Notes: generated by a model from the sequence alone, not told the origin. Positions 16,679 through 25,487 are shown, counted from the first letter of the stretch. The stretch is DNA of 64,000 nucleotides from Bacillus_BE sp042263505 (GCF_042263505.1 NZ_JBHKFI010000016.1:50164-114163); one strand, 5' to 3'. Numbers and translations are program-made.

Positions 16679-17777
16679 TTATTTGTAGCTTCCATACGTA
16701 GGATTTGTTAAAACATAATTCCCTGAATTTATAACAGTTGTTATATTGACTTTCTCAAATGTTCCTGCAGTTACTAAAAACCAAGAATTGTTCAATTTTA
16801 AATACATCTCTGCATGATTATGCCCAGCTACTATCATATTAGTGTATCCTGCATAGTCGTAAAAAGCTGACTTAGCTTGAGCAAATGCATCACAATCTCC
16901 TATGTTCTTGTAGAGTACTTGATATGCAGAATTTGGTGCTCCTGTTAGTGGGTCGTTTACCCCATCTACTACTTGTGCAAATAACACTTGTATTTTATAT
17001 ACTTTTCCATATCAGATTTACTTACTTTAGCACTTACCAAATCTGCTAATGCATTCTCAGCCGAAGCTAATCCTACATTTCTGTCACTTCTATCACTCTT
17101 ATCTCCACTCCACCTTGCTCCTTTTAAATACTCATAATAATACTGTTCATAATCCTCTCCACCAAATGATATATTATCTACATATTTCATCTTTTCTTCC
17201 ATTTTTTTCAACACTGCATCGTATTCAGCTTGGCTTTTTGAAGCATATGTGTGTGTTCCAAACTTAACTTTGATACCTCCAACAGTATTTGATGCCTTCT
17301 GTGTTGTGAAGGTGACGGATTTGTATGTTGTAGAATAATGACTTGTTGTGCCAAACATTTTGTTGACTAGTTTATATGATACCATTAGGGTTGTGCCACA
17401 TTTTTGTGTTTTGATTGGTAGGACATATGATTTGCCGTTGACTGTAGCTTTGGTGCTGTTTAACGTTACTACTACTTTTGTTTTACCTTTTACCGCTGTC
17501 ATGGTTTTGCTTGTGTGTGTTACTTTGGCTCCGAATGATGCGAATACGGAACTCATTGGAACTAAGACTTGTTTTTCTTTGTAGATGGATGGTTGTTTGT
17601 AGGACTTGGTTGAGCCGTTTATGATTGTTTTGAGCTTTGTGTAAGATGCGGCTTGGCTAATAATCGTTCTGTTTCCTATTATTGCTGACTTCGACAGTAA
17701 CCGCTTTAATTGTGGCTGGCATTGATACCCCAAGGAATAGCGTAAGAGCTAAACCAGTCTTGATTACTTTTATGCAT
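16679..17777 (-). pseudogene. Secreted stalk-domain plus transglutaminase-like protein, frameshifted
   Basis: A start with AAAGGGAGGCC upstream lies at 17777. One or more frameshifts follow: the signal peptide (VIKTGLALTLFLGVSMPA) is in another frame from the copper-amine-oxidase N-terminal-type stalk domain (KEKQVLVPMSSVFASFGAKV, then VNGKSYVLPIKTQ). A further 1-nt slip near 16981 separates this from the C-terminal part. That part has a transglutaminase-like Cys (NIGDCDAFAQ) and His (AGHNHAEMYLKLNN). The intact protein would be an exported, wall-associated enzyme of about 360 residues. The gene now looks dead. Confidence 0.75.
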
Positions 17778-18358
17778 AGTTAGGCCTCCCTTTAAATCTC
17801 TTCTATTTTGTTTAAAATGTCCATCAATTCTATTTCCCAGTTTTTCAATATGTAAGAAATAATTTTAATAAAATCCTCTATCATAATCGCTCTACACCAT
17901 TTAGGTAAGTTCGATAAAAATAATAAAATTATTTGGTACATATTACCTATTTTATAATTAGATTATTTCTTATTCAATACTTTTAGAATAAATCTTTGAA
18001 TTATATAAAAACTCAAGCTTGGGTGTAAGCTTGAATTTTTTATAGGGTAAATGAACTACTTTTCGATTATTTTAATGTGATCAACGTACAGTATTCCACA
18101 TGGTGTTGTTATAGAAAAATGATACTAATACGCGTAAATATTGATTTTGCGTAAAGTTGTACCCCCTATAACCAAGGGGGTATTAATGTTCTGTGATTTA
18201 TATTTATACGCAAAATTATCAATTCTCGCCCAGTTGTATGCTACTCTATATAATTTTAACCTATTTTTGAAGTTCAGCTCAAAGCCACACACCACCTGCG
18301 CTAGTAGTGCTACCATCAGCTTCACTTTAGTAAACGCTCTCCTACGGCTGTCTCAGAC

Positions 18359-18429
18359 GATAATGAGAGAAAAAAATTTGTTTTTCACTTTCATTAAATA
18401 TCCAAAGCATCAAGTAACGGAGTATATCC
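18359..18429 (+). repeat. Direct repeat bordering the accessory region, right copy
   Basis: Same orientation as 4880-4956 and about 90 percent identical by eye apart from one 6-nt indel. It lies just outside the toxin-antitoxin operon. Confidence 0.75.
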
Positions 18430-18520
18430 GCTAAATGGACAAAATTCCATTCGCATTACCGTTGTTGTTTGGCTTGTAGGGATGTAGACCTCCCTACCCC
18501 TGCTTCTAGAAATTTTATTG

Positions 18521-18553
18521 TTGTATTGCTAATCGTTATACAAAAGTATACAA
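18521..18553 (+). promoter_or_regulatory. Probable promoter/operator of the toxin-antitoxin operon
   Basis: TTGTAT at 18521 and ATACAA at 18538 and 18548 form overlapping inverted repeats that contain two TATACA boxes, 30-50 nt before the antitoxin start. RelB/DinJ-type antitoxins autorepress from such palindromes; the role here is inferred. Confidence 0.45.
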
Positions 18554-18580
18554 TAAAGAAAAACGAAAGGTGGAATGATT

Positions 18581-18880
18581 ATGGCAGCTAAAACCGCAAA
18601 TATCCTCGCTCGTGTTGAACCGGAAATAAAAGAAAAAGCTGAAGCAATCATGGCTCAATTGGGAGTGCCAGCTTCTGTTGTCATCAATATGCTTTACAAA
18701 CAAATCATTATGACAAAGAGTATCCCATTCTCTCTTTCCATTCCCACTGTACCTATTGCTCTCGATGAAATGGATGCAGCACAATTCGATGCCATGATGC
18801 AAGCTGGATTTGAAGATGCTAAAGCAAACCATTCCCGTCCTGCAGCCGATGTATTTGCAGACTTAAGACGGGAGTTATAA
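18581..18880 (+). CDS. RelB/DinJ-family antitoxin
   Basis: A 99-residue antitoxin. The N-terminus (TANILARVEPEIKEKAEAIM) is the ribbon-helix-helix DNA-binding motif of the RelB/DinJ family, and SVVINMLYKQIIMTKSIPF is the typical second helix and linker. The acidic C-terminal half should wrap the toxin. I start at the ATG at 18581 because GAAAGGTGG lies 7 nt upstream; the in-frame ATG at 18575 is too close. The toxin gene begins 3 nt after the stop. Codon and base use appear less AT-rich than the flanks, which suggests transfer. Confidence 0.85.
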   Translation: MAAKTANILARVEPEIKEKAEAIMAQLGVPASVVINMLYKQIIMTKSIPFSLSIPTVPIALDEMDAAQFDAMMQAGFEDAKANHSRPAADVFADLRREL

Positions 18881-18883
18881 TCT

Positions 18884-19219
18884 ATGGGTGAAACCTACGT
18901 TGTAAAAATCACAACACACGCACAGGAACAGATGCAGGAAATCACACATTACATTGCTTCTGAACTGAAAGCCCCGGATGCAGCACTACGTCTATTGGAT
19001 GCATTAGAGAATGCGATTTCCTCTCTCTCCGAATTCCCACAGCGAATTACCCTTACCGAAGAAGAACCGTGGCACATCTATGGAATCCGAAAAATGCCTG
19101 TTAAAAATTTTCTAGTCTACTTCTGGATAGACAAGAATCATTTTAAAGTACAGGTAACCGCTGTTGTTTACGGAAAACGTGAACAGATACGACAGCTTTC
19201 ACAGATGGATATGGAATAA
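18884..19219 (+). CDS. RelE/ParE-superfamily toxin
   Basis: A 111-residue protein with the RelE/ParE layout: an N-terminal strand (TYVVKITTHAQEQM), a pair of helices (ITHYIASELKAPDAALRLLDALE), SLSEFPQR, and the C-terminal strands YGIRKMPVKNFLVYFWID and VQVTAVVYGKREQ. Members either cut mRNA on the ribosome or poison gyrase; the sequence does not settle which. It is paired with the RelB/DinJ antitoxin 3 nt upstream. The motif YGKREQIRQL is common in the RelE/YafQ-like clade. Confidence 0.85.
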   Translation: MGETYVVKITTHAQEQMQEITHYIASELKAPDAALRLLDALENAISSLSEFPQRITLTEEEPWHIYGIRKMPVKNFLVYFWIDKNHFKVQVTAVVYGKREQIRQLSQMDME

Positions 19220-19234
19220 AACAAATTAAAGTAG

Positions 19235-19277
19235 CCTTTCAACGCTATGTTGAAAGGGTTTCCACTTTATTTTTCAC
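19235..19277 (+). terminator. Terminator of the toxin-antitoxin operon
   Basis: A 9-bp stem (CCTTTCAAC / GTTGAAAGG) with a 5-nt loop lies 15 nt after the toxin stop. The T-rich stretch that follows is interrupted. Confidence 0.6.
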
Positions 19278-19300
19278 GCTAACTCCACATTAATAAAAGA

Positions 19301-19350
19301 GTCACCACCCGAAATTTGTCGAAGTTCTTCGACAGGAGTCGGGTGGTGAC
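19301..19350. repeat. Nested palindromic repeat element
   Basis: Outer arms GTCACCACCCGA / TCGGGTGGTGAC (perfect) enclose inner arms TGTCGAA / TTCGACA, so the 50-bp unit can fold into one long hairpin. The outer arm recurs alone at 4628-4637. It looks like a dispersed genomic palindrome rather than a terminator, as no T-run follows. Confidence 0.7.
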
Positions 19351-19413
19351 AGGCACTTATTTAATATCATAAAGTGTTCAAGAGAAGCAGTTTGCGTTAA
19401 ATTTCAAAATCCG

Positions 19414-19905
19414 TTACTTCATAATATCCACAATTTTCTTTGCATGTTTTCTACATGAAAGACTAAACAATACAGCTATTAGTATAAATATTAAAGCTAG
19501 TATCCATTGTTTTTGAAATGCAGCTAAAACAGTAGTTATCAAGAACAACGTCAGCGTAGTCCTTGATAACGCATATTCTCTTGAGAGTGTACTTAAAATT
19601 GGGTATTGCTTTTTACAATCGTTAAACTTTTTATAATCATTGTCAAATGGAATAGCTTTAGTTTTTTTTAGTATGGGTTCGGTTACTATAGAGCCAATTC
19701 TATTAATTATATAACCTATCTCATAAATGACTGAAAAAAAGCTAATTGTGATTATAGTTTCTGAACCAAAACTAATTTTAGGAAAGGCATTTGAAATAAG
19801 TAAATGTAAAAAAGTGTTGATATAAATAAATATACAGCAGCCAACGAAAATAAATCCAGTTAAAAGCATGTTTAATATATTGTAAAACGGTATTTTAGTC
19901 TCCAT
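19414..19905 (-). CDS. Small membrane protein, last gene of the double-MBL operon
   Basis: A 163-residue protein with about four membrane helices: residues near 10-35 (LNMLLTGFIFVGCCIFIYI), 50-70 (ISFFSVIYEIGYIIN), then a cytoplasmic segment with KKTKAIPFDNDYKKF, then two helices near 115-150. AGGAAGGG lies 5 nt before the ATG at 19905, and that ATG overlaps the stop of the upstream MBL gene (TAATG), so the two are translationally coupled. I do not recognise the family. By position it could be a membrane effector or anchor for the MBL proteins; this is inference. Confidence 0.7.
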   Translation of the reverse strand: METKIPFYNILNMLLTGFIFVGCCIFIYINTFLHLLISNAFPKISFGSETIITISFFSVIYEIGYIINRIGSIVTEPILKKTKAIPFDNDYKKFNDCKKQYPILSTLSREYALSRTTLTLFLITTVLAAFQKQWILALIFILIAVLFSLSCRKHAKKIVDIMK

Positions 19906-20753
19906 TAATACCCTTCCTGATTCATTGATACCGTACAACTATTTGTAGTAACAGTAAATGAAATTGTCCCATCGTTTCTTGTCGTCAAAACATATCGTTC
20001 TTTTCCATAAAGTTTAGCACCTCTACCTTTATATAATTGAGCTGTTTTCTCTTGTGTAGTATGAACAATAGATTTATCCGAGACAATTGTTAAATAAGGA
20101 TTTACAAGCTTAAAGAAAGAATCACAATATTCACCCGTCCTACCATGGTGAGGGGCAAGTAATGCTGTAGCATTTGATATCTTATTTTTTATATCACAAT
20201 AATTTATTTCTATCATATTTTGTAATATTGATTTTGGATTATCTCCCGTTAATATAAATTTGTAACCTTCATAATTTATTATAATTATACTCGAAAAAGT
20301 ATTCAGATCGTCTTTAGTAGTCCAACTGTCAGCGGAGGATATAATTTCTATATCTACTCCACCATTATTACTTGAATAAAGAGGATTTTCACCAGTGCCA
20401 ATCGGATTGCTATATTCACGATTCATTTTATTTGCATAATCCGCAATCTCTTTATGTAGTGCTGTGTTTTGAGTGGGTATAATATCAAAAGCACCCTTGG
20501 GTCTTTGTAATACTCGAGGCTTTAAAATATTGTATAATTGTGGTAAATCATAGATGTGATCTTCATGGGGATGTGTAATTATTAATTCATCAATATTGCC
20601 GCCATAATATCTTAAATATTTGTTCCTGATATAAGAGGTAATGCTTTTATATGTTTTGGACCCAATATCAACCAAAATGTGTTTGTTATTCAGCGTTATA
20701 ATATGAGTACAGCTTCCATGTTCAACATCATAAAAATTGATTGTCATTTCCAT
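19905..20753 (-). CDS. ComEC-like metallo-beta-lactamase-fold protein (second of pair)
   Basis: A 282-residue MBL-fold hydrolase. The metal-binding motif HPHEDH is at residues 61-66. Later elements are FILTGDN, supplying the metal-ligand Asp, and LLAPHHGRTGEY, the HHG signature of the ComEC C-terminal nuclease-like domain. Such standalone domains are predicted phosphodiesterases or nucleases. The start at 20753 (MEMTINFYDVEHG) is chosen because GGAGGG lies 7 nt upstream, within the stop region of the preceding gene. It overlaps the membrane-protein gene by 1 nt. Function unknown; the operon context suggests joint action with its homologue. Confidence 0.8.
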   Translation of the reverse strand: MEMTINFYDVEHGSCTHIITLNNKHILVDIGSKTYKSITSYIRNKYLRYYGGNIDELIITHPHEDHIYDLPQLYNILKPRVLQRPKGAFDIIPTQNTALHKEIADYANKMNREYSNPIGTGENPLYSSNNGGVDIEIISSADSWTTKDDLNTFSSIIIINYEGYKFILTGDNPKSILQNMIEINYCDIKNKISNATALLAPHHGRTGEYCDSFFKLVNPYLTIVSDKSIVHTTQEKTAQLYKGRGAKLYGKERYVLTTRNDGTISFTVTTNSCTVSMNQEGY

Positions 20754-20765
20754 TTGCAATCCCTC

Positions 20766-21659
20766 CTATACACTTAAAGTTCCAATATATGTGCCATATG
20801 TATTTGATTTGTTCTCGTCTTCTAAATAAGAAACACTGTAATTTTTATTGGAAACATATACATGTACTTTTGAAGATTCACATTCAAAAATGATATCTCC
20901 AGCGGTATTTTGAGTAATGGTGTTATACCCGTTATAATAGTTTAAGTTTTCAGAAGGTGCTTCCCCAATAACAATAATCTGAGGTTGTAGTTGATTTAGG
21001 ATATCGGTAGGAACTTTTCCTGAATCACGACCATGATGTGGTGCAAATAAAATATCGATTTTTTTCCAGTCTATCTCATCTTTAATTTTACCTAAAAACG
21101 TATTTTCAATATCTCCCATCCACATTACGGTTGCACCACCGTTAAAAGAATATGTAAATATGGGCGATATATTGTTAGGGCTTTTGCCGTCCTTGGCATT
21201 TGATAGTGCATTTTTATATTCTGAATTATCCACGATAGGCCATTGGATATTTATTCCGGATGAACCATAGTTTTTACCATCGTTTTTATCATTTTTATTC
21301 ATCCATTTCCTTTTACATCCTTTATAAAGATAAAAAGCTTTGCTGGAATCACGCAATTTGCAGTATCTATCAAAATCCACAGATTCATCTGTTTTAGTAG
21401 CTTCATTTTTTACACAGTAAAAATTTATGATACCTATCTTGTCATCTAAATACTCTAATCCACAGATATGATCGTCGTCTGGGTGGGTAGATATAAAACG
21501 TGTAATATCTTTACCTTTAGATTCCGTAATAATTTCATTAACAATGGCATCTTTATTGTCATCGTCTAAACAGCAATCAATTATTGTGAAATTACTACTC
21601 CCATGCTTAATGTAAAATGTATCTCCGTTTCCAACAGAGAACGATTTAATAACACTCAT
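20766..21659 (-). CDS. ComEC-like metallo-beta-lactamase-fold protein (first of pair)
   Basis: A 297-residue MBL-fold protein, divergent from its neighbour. The ligand motif is HPDDDH at residues 59-64, the Asp-variant used by ComEC-type domains. WMGDIENTF gives the bridging Asp, and LFAPHHGRDSGKVP the HHG signature. A roughly 60-residue insertion rich in Lys, Asn and Asp (KWMNKNDKNDGKNYG) lies in the middle. The catalytic set appears complete, so both MBL proteins of the operon should be active hydrolases. The 12-nt gap to the next gene contains the Shine-Dalgarno of that gene. Confidence 0.8.
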   Translation of the reverse strand: MSVIKSFSVGNGDTFYIKHGSSNFTIIDCCLDDDNKDAIVNEIITESKGKDITRFISTHPDDDHICGLEYLDDKIGIINFYCVKNEATKTDESVDFDRYCKLRDSSKAFYLYKGCKRKWMNKNDKNDGKNYGSSGINIQWPIVDNSEYKNALSNAKDGKSPNNISPIFTYSFNGGATVMWMGDIENTFLGKIKDEIDWKKIDILFAPHHGRDSGKVPTDILNQLQPQIIVIGEAPSENLNYYNGYNTITQNTAGDIIFECESSKVHVYVSNKNYSVSYLEDENKSNTYGTYIGTLSV

Positions 21660-21708
21660 AATCTATACCCCCCATCAAAATTTAAATTATGGTCTGAATT
21701 ATTTTCTC

Positions 21709-21942
21709 TTACTTTATTTTATATTTTTGCTGTCCGGAAGAAGTTTTCTCAAATACTTGTATAAAATCTTTTAATGAATTCACGCGATTTAGAAATAATA
21801 TACCTAGCAAAAGACGTTGATTGCGAGGAATACGGTTCCATTCATAACCTTTAAAAAGATCTTTAACAAGAAAAATCTCACCCTGTTTTAACCTTTCTGT
21901 TTCTTTAATTGCAACATTTAAAAGCTCATTTACATCTTGCAT
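21709..21942 (-). CDS. Small DUF1413-like protein heading the double-MBL operon
   Basis: A 77-residue protein. LKQGEIFLVKDLFKGYEWNRIP followed by NQRLLLGILFLNRV resembles the DUF1413 pattern (a [GA]-x2-F-x-[LV]-x-DLF-x4-W core followed by LG-x2-F); I am moderately sure. I take the ATG at 21942 (MQDVNELLNV) because GGGGG lies 7 nt upstream; the Met at 21975 is less likely. It is the first gene of the run DUF1413, MBL, MBL, membrane protein. DUF1413 proteins are small and often found near toxin-like or defence genes; the role here is unknown. Confidence 0.65.
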   Translation of the reverse strand: MQDVNELLNVAIKETERLKQGEIFLVKDLFKGYEWNRIPRNQRLLLGILFLNRVNSLKDFIQVFEKTSSGQQKYKIK

Positions 21943-22449
21943 TAATGAACCCCCATATGATATTGATGTCAACAATGTTATTGATATGATTATATCGCAA
22001 ATATGTAATTATTTCTATTAATTTAACAATATTCTATATAAAAAGAGAATGTCAGCTAAAAACCGACATTCTCTCATCATTGCCTAGTCTTAAATTTGCC
22101 CTACACTGCGTAATAAAGACATGCCTGAACACTCTTGTCCACGCATGCATTAAACATGTCTACACACTCCATGTCCAATACAACTGAAACATCAATTTTA
22201 TTTTTTAAAACCTTATTCCTAAAATCATCGCCACCCGTGGTAAAAGTAGTATATCGTGCAAAGTGCTGAAAACTCAGGATTTGTACATATCTTTCCTTTG
22301 CATTCCTACTTCACACTCCACGTGCGAAATCACATAACTCTTATACAAAAAATCAAAAGAGTTTTGATGATATAAGCTTATGGCGAAATCTATTCCCTTG
22401 GAGTGTAAGCCACTACGTCCATTCACCGGGCAGCGTTTCACACCAATAA
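21943..22449. other. Operon leader, terminator and a degraded frame
   Basis: 21943-22040 is the upstream region of the double-MBL operon, with no clear promoter hexamers. At 22101-22308 the minus strand keeps about 65 open codons ending MFNACVDKSVQACLYYAV with no start. It looks like a 3' gene remnant of unknown family and ends just before the terminator at 22044. Confidence 0.4.
22044..22074 (-). terminator. Minus-strand terminator beyond a degraded gene
   Basis: A perfect 10-bp stem (AGAGAATGTC / GACATTCTCT) with an 11-nt loop is followed on the minus strand by CTTTTTATAT. The gene it served survives only as the frame at 22101-22308. Confidence 0.65.
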
Positions 22450-23021
22450 TTAGACCTTAAGCAAGCCACGGAATCCCCTCGCAGCATAGTAGGAATTTGC
22501 TCCATTATGGTACACAAAGACAGTGTCGTAGCGACGATCACAAAAGATGGCCCCACCTAGTTTTCTAATATTAGTAGGTGTTTTTACCCTGCTCGATGTT
22601 TTCGTATCAAAGTTTCCAAGTTTCTGCAGCTCCCGGTATTGTTCTTCCGTTAAAATCTCAATACCCATATCAGCAGCCATATCAATAGCGTTGTTTTGTG
22701 GTTTATGTCGTTTCCTTGACTCTAGCGCTTCACGATCGTAACAAACACTTCTCCGCCCTTTAGGACTTTCTTTTGAACAATCATAAAAAATGTATTCCCC
22801 GCCTTTTGATCATAAACAATAACATCCGGCTCTCCGCCAGTTCTTTCCATTTCAAAAAGCGACCACAGTTTTTCTGTATTAGTTTCTAGCTTTTCTTGTA
22901 CTTTAGCCCATTCAATTTCTTTATGGAGATTCATGTTTTTCTCAAAACGTGCTTTCAATATTTTGAGTATTTCTTCATGTTGATCTGGTGACAACTTTCT
23001 ATTTTCATTATTCATACTCAA
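22450..23021 (-). pseudogene. DUF4256-family protein, single frameshift
   Basis: The N-terminal 80 residues (SPDQHEEILKILKARFEKNM, then LWSLFEMERTGGEPDVI) and the C-terminal part (YRELQKLGNFDTKTSSRVKT, then DRRYDTVFVYHNGANSYYAA) match one family of about 190 residues. They are joined only by shifting frame near 22795, where a G seems to be missing from a GGGG run. After the shift the frame reads FYDCSKESPKGRRSVCYDRE, as expected for the family. Everything else looks intact, so the lesion is recent, or is a sequencing error in a homopolymer. The function of the family is unknown. Confidence 0.8.
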
Positions 23022-23446
23022 ACCTCCTTGGACTCCAACTACCTAATTATAGTTATACCTTGCATACTACAACTATCTTTACATGAGCCATCAGTTCTTC
23101 ATTATAACAATATAACAGAATATTTATGTAACAATCACAATTTATTGTAGTTCCATTTTTTAACCCATTATCTCCAGCAGAGCACATGTCCCACAGAGTG
23201 TCTTTATCTTGTCTCGATTATCAATCAAAGATCCTTAACTCCTCATAAAACTTACTCAAGAATTGCTTGATTCACAGGCTATTCGTGTAACCTAGTGCGC
23301 CCTTCTCCTGATATCGTTTCTAGCACTACCATACTTTAACTAGATACGCCCTTTCCTATAGTACTTCGATACGTACTGATATTAGGAAGTAGTACATAAC
23401 CTGCAATACAGTAGTAACGAGTCTTTAAAAAAAAAACAATTGATAC
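23022..23446. other. Gene-free stretch
   Basis: No gene, RNA or repeat recognised; no frame longer than a few dozen codons with family resemblance. It lies between two pseudogenes and probably consists of decayed sequence. Confidence 0.4.
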
Positions 23447-24033
23447 CCTGCTGACGAAAGGACTCTATTCTCGTCCTCCAGTGATACCCCGGCTCAGTCG
23501 ATTGATTTTATCAATCATCAAGCCTTCTTAACAGGTTGGTTTGGAAAACGACGTTCCTTAACCGCTATGGAAATTGGTGATATCACCTTAAATATGAACA
23601 AAATGAATTTACATGTGGATTGAAGCTTAGATTTAGACAGGCGACTCATTCAGAGAGGGTACGGAAATTTATTATTATGGGGATGGAGATGTCCGATAAA
23701 CATATCAATTCATTTCAGTCCATATTCCGTGAAGAAAAACTAAATTCATTCATATTATGGAAGTCACTCGTTACAACTCTACCAAGGCTCCTTTTTCTTA
23801 CAAATTAATAATGTATCAAGTGCAGTTATCAACACAATAACGATTGCTTTTTATGGAACCACTCTAAGGGTTAGTGCCAGAAAAGATCTTGCCTTAAAAT
23901 ATGTGACGCTGACTGCAGATCTTTTAAGATATGCGGGAGATGGAGCAAACCTAATGATTGATATGAAATAGCTGAAAGAACCGCCCACTGCAAGTAACCG
24001 CAGGGATTTAACAAAAGATTTAAGGATTAAATA
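23447..24033 (+). pseudogene. DUF3231-family protein, heavily decayed
   Basis: Pieces of one DUF3231 domain can be followed across several frames: LLTKGLYSRPPVIP, a slip, then AQSIDFINHQAFLTGWFGKR through ITLNMNKMNLHV and a stop at 23621. After that come RFRQATHSERVRKFIIMGME and DKHINSFQSIFREEKLNS. A further slip precedes KAPFSYKLIMYQVQLSTQ, then RVSARKDLALKYVTLTADLL and DGANLMIDMK, a TAG near 23969, and KEPPTASNRRDLTKDLRIK. DUF3231 proteins are ferritin-like helical proteins of spore-forming bacilli. The 5' half is missing. At least four lesions show long-standing decay. Confidence 0.85.
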
Positions 24034-24305
24034 ATGGTGTTGGTGTGTAAGAAAAACCGGGCAAAAACCGAGACCACTGAAAAAGTACGAATGAAATGTA
24101 AATTAGGACGTTCAACTACAATATGTTGAAGATTAACGTTTTTTATCTACTAGTTATAGATGTTCGGAGAGTTTGTTTTTTGTGACTAAATACTTTTTCA
24201 GCAATCTCTAAAATCCTCCCAGTCCTTTAATTGGTGTATCTTCTACCAGGCTGTGCCCCTTAACTGTACCAGATAATAGGTAAAACACTCAGCATTTAAG
24301 CAAAA
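24034..24305. other. Gene-free stretch
   Basis: Lies between the DUF3231 pseudogene and the lipoprotein terminator. I see no gene or clear regulatory signal. Confidence 0.4.
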
Positions 24306-24336
24306 TGGGGCCGCTTCTCACAAAAAAAGCGACCCT
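24306..24336 (-). terminator. Terminator of the DUF6612-like lipoprotein gene
   Basis: GGGTCGCTTTTT pairs with GAGAAGCGGCCCC (one mismatch) just downstream of the stop at 24347, followed by ATTTTG on the minus strand. Confidence 0.65.
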
Positions 24337-24346
24337 TTTCAGCATA

Positions 24347-25201
24347 TTATTGACCTGTTTCTATTGCACCTTTAATAACCTCTTGAGGAATCGTAATCTC
24401 CTTAATTTGGTTATGTTCTACATACTGACCTTTTAAATCCTGCACAAGTTTAACCGTTTTGCCTTCAACAGACATTTCCAGTTCCATGTTGACATTTAAT
24501 GCTGTTGGGTAGAATGTCTTTTTATCAATATGAATTTCGTAATCCATTTTGTTGATTTTCATATTTTCAAAGACTTTGGCAGAATCCCCCATTCCCGCAG
24601 GCAATGTCTTTTGAATCGTTTCCTTTAAGAAATCAGTATATTTCTCGCCAGATGCATTTAATAATAGAATGTAACTTTTATCGTCTTGTTGGAATTTAAA
24701 ATCATCGACAAATTTCTTTAAGTTCGCGATTTCTGCCGCTGGGTTCGTTTCTTGGTCAGATACTTTCACTAATTGATCCATCATTTCAGCTGGGAACTTC
24801 ATCCAAGTTTGAGTAGTTGGGTCATAATAATACATGCCGTCTTTGGAAAAATAAGTTTCCATATCCATGACTTTTTCAGATCCAGGCATCTTTATACTCA
24901 TTTTTTGATGGAAAGCCATTGGATCCTGAACAACATCCATTTCAATATTTGAATCTACATTCTCATTAAGAGCTTCATCTTGATCAGAGCTCATGTCTTG
25001 CTTCATATTCATTTTCACTTTAAAACTTTTTAATTCTTTAGAGGCCTCGGCTGTTTTTTCAAAAACTTGCTCTAAAGTCAACCCGGATGGCTCTTTGTTC
25101 TTAGATCCTTCCTGTTTGTTCACAGGTTCAGCCTTAGAATTACAGGCAGCCAGCATCAAAACCATGAACACTCCTATTAAAATCGATAAACCCTTTTTCA
25201 C
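24347..25201 (-). CDS. DUF6612-type lipoprotein
   Basis: A 284-residue lipoprotein. The signal peptide is KKGLSILIGVFMVLMLAAC, with the lipobox cysteine at residue 20 (LAAC), so it is lipid-anchored on the outer face of the membrane. The mature part has repeated Met/Lys-rich beta strands (FKVKMNMKQDM, YYYDPTTQTWMKFP, LNVNMELEM) as in the LppX/LolA-like fold of DUF6612 proteins, thought to handle lipids. The start is GTG with GGGG 9 nt upstream. It is monocistronic with its own terminator. Specific function unknown. Confidence 0.75.
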   Translation of the reverse strand: MKKGLSILIGVFMVLMLAACNSKAEPVNKQEGSKNKEPSGLTLEQVFEKTAEASKELKSFKVKMNMKQDMSSDQDEALNENVDSNIEMDVVQDPMAFHQKMSIKMPGSEKVMDMETYFSKDGMYYYDPTTQTWMKFPAEMMDQLVKVSDQETNPAAEIANLKKFVDDFKFQQDDKSYILLLNASGEKYTDFLKETIQKTLPAGMGDSAKVFENMKINKMDYEIHIDKKTFYPTALNVNMELEMSVEGKTVKLVQDLKGQYVEHNQIKEITIPQEVIKGAIETGQ

Positions 25202-25435
25202 ACTTTCACACCCCTTTTTTTTATTCGAACAGTCAATACGACCTATTCATTATAAAAGTTTCACTGGAAAAATGCCCCATACTTATTTCCTATTTTTTCA
25301 TTTATGGGATTATTATCAACTTGTTTTATGGAAATTAGAGATGACGGAGGGGTGAAATGATGGGTTTAAGTGCAATTCTTCACAACCACTCTTTTGGTAT
25401 ATTTTATAAGAAATAGTTCATCCCCTATTCCAAAG

Positions 25436-25465
25436 TAAAAAGCACTCGAAAATAAGTGCTTTTTC
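25436..25465. terminator. Terminator between rlmCD and the lipoprotein gene
   Basis: AAAAAGCACT, 8-nt loop, AAGTGCTTTTT: a symmetrical stem with A-run and T-run that can stop transcription in either direction. It lies 23 nt past the rlmCD stop. Confidence 0.85.
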
Positions 25466-25487
25466 TTGAACTGACGAACTTTCATCA

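Larger units (their letters stand above)
17778..18566. other. Gene-free stretch: terminator, rlm gene 3' scrap, island border repeat
   Basis: At 18013-18041 a TCAAGCTT/AAGCTTGA stem with T-run forms a terminator usable in both directions. At 18067-18102 the minus strand encodes HVEYCTLITLK and a stop, matching the C-terminus of the RlmCD protein encoded at 25488 (HVECCALIKLIE). This looks like the last dozen codons of a lost methyltransferase paralogue. The stretch also contains the right copy of the border repeat. AT-rich sequence elsewhere shows nothing. Confidence 0.5.

Noticed and set aside
18067..18102. Match to the 3' end of rlmCD, suggesting att-site duplication of an element inserted at 25.5 kb
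   Set aside because: Similarity covers only about a dozen codons at roughly 80 percent and no integrase lies between. More likely the tail of a lost methyltransferase paralogue.
18125..18434. Two opposed frames of 66 and 97 codons before the toxin-antitoxin operon
   Set aside because: Both lack ribosome sites and overlap the border repeat; composition is that of the AT-rich spacer.
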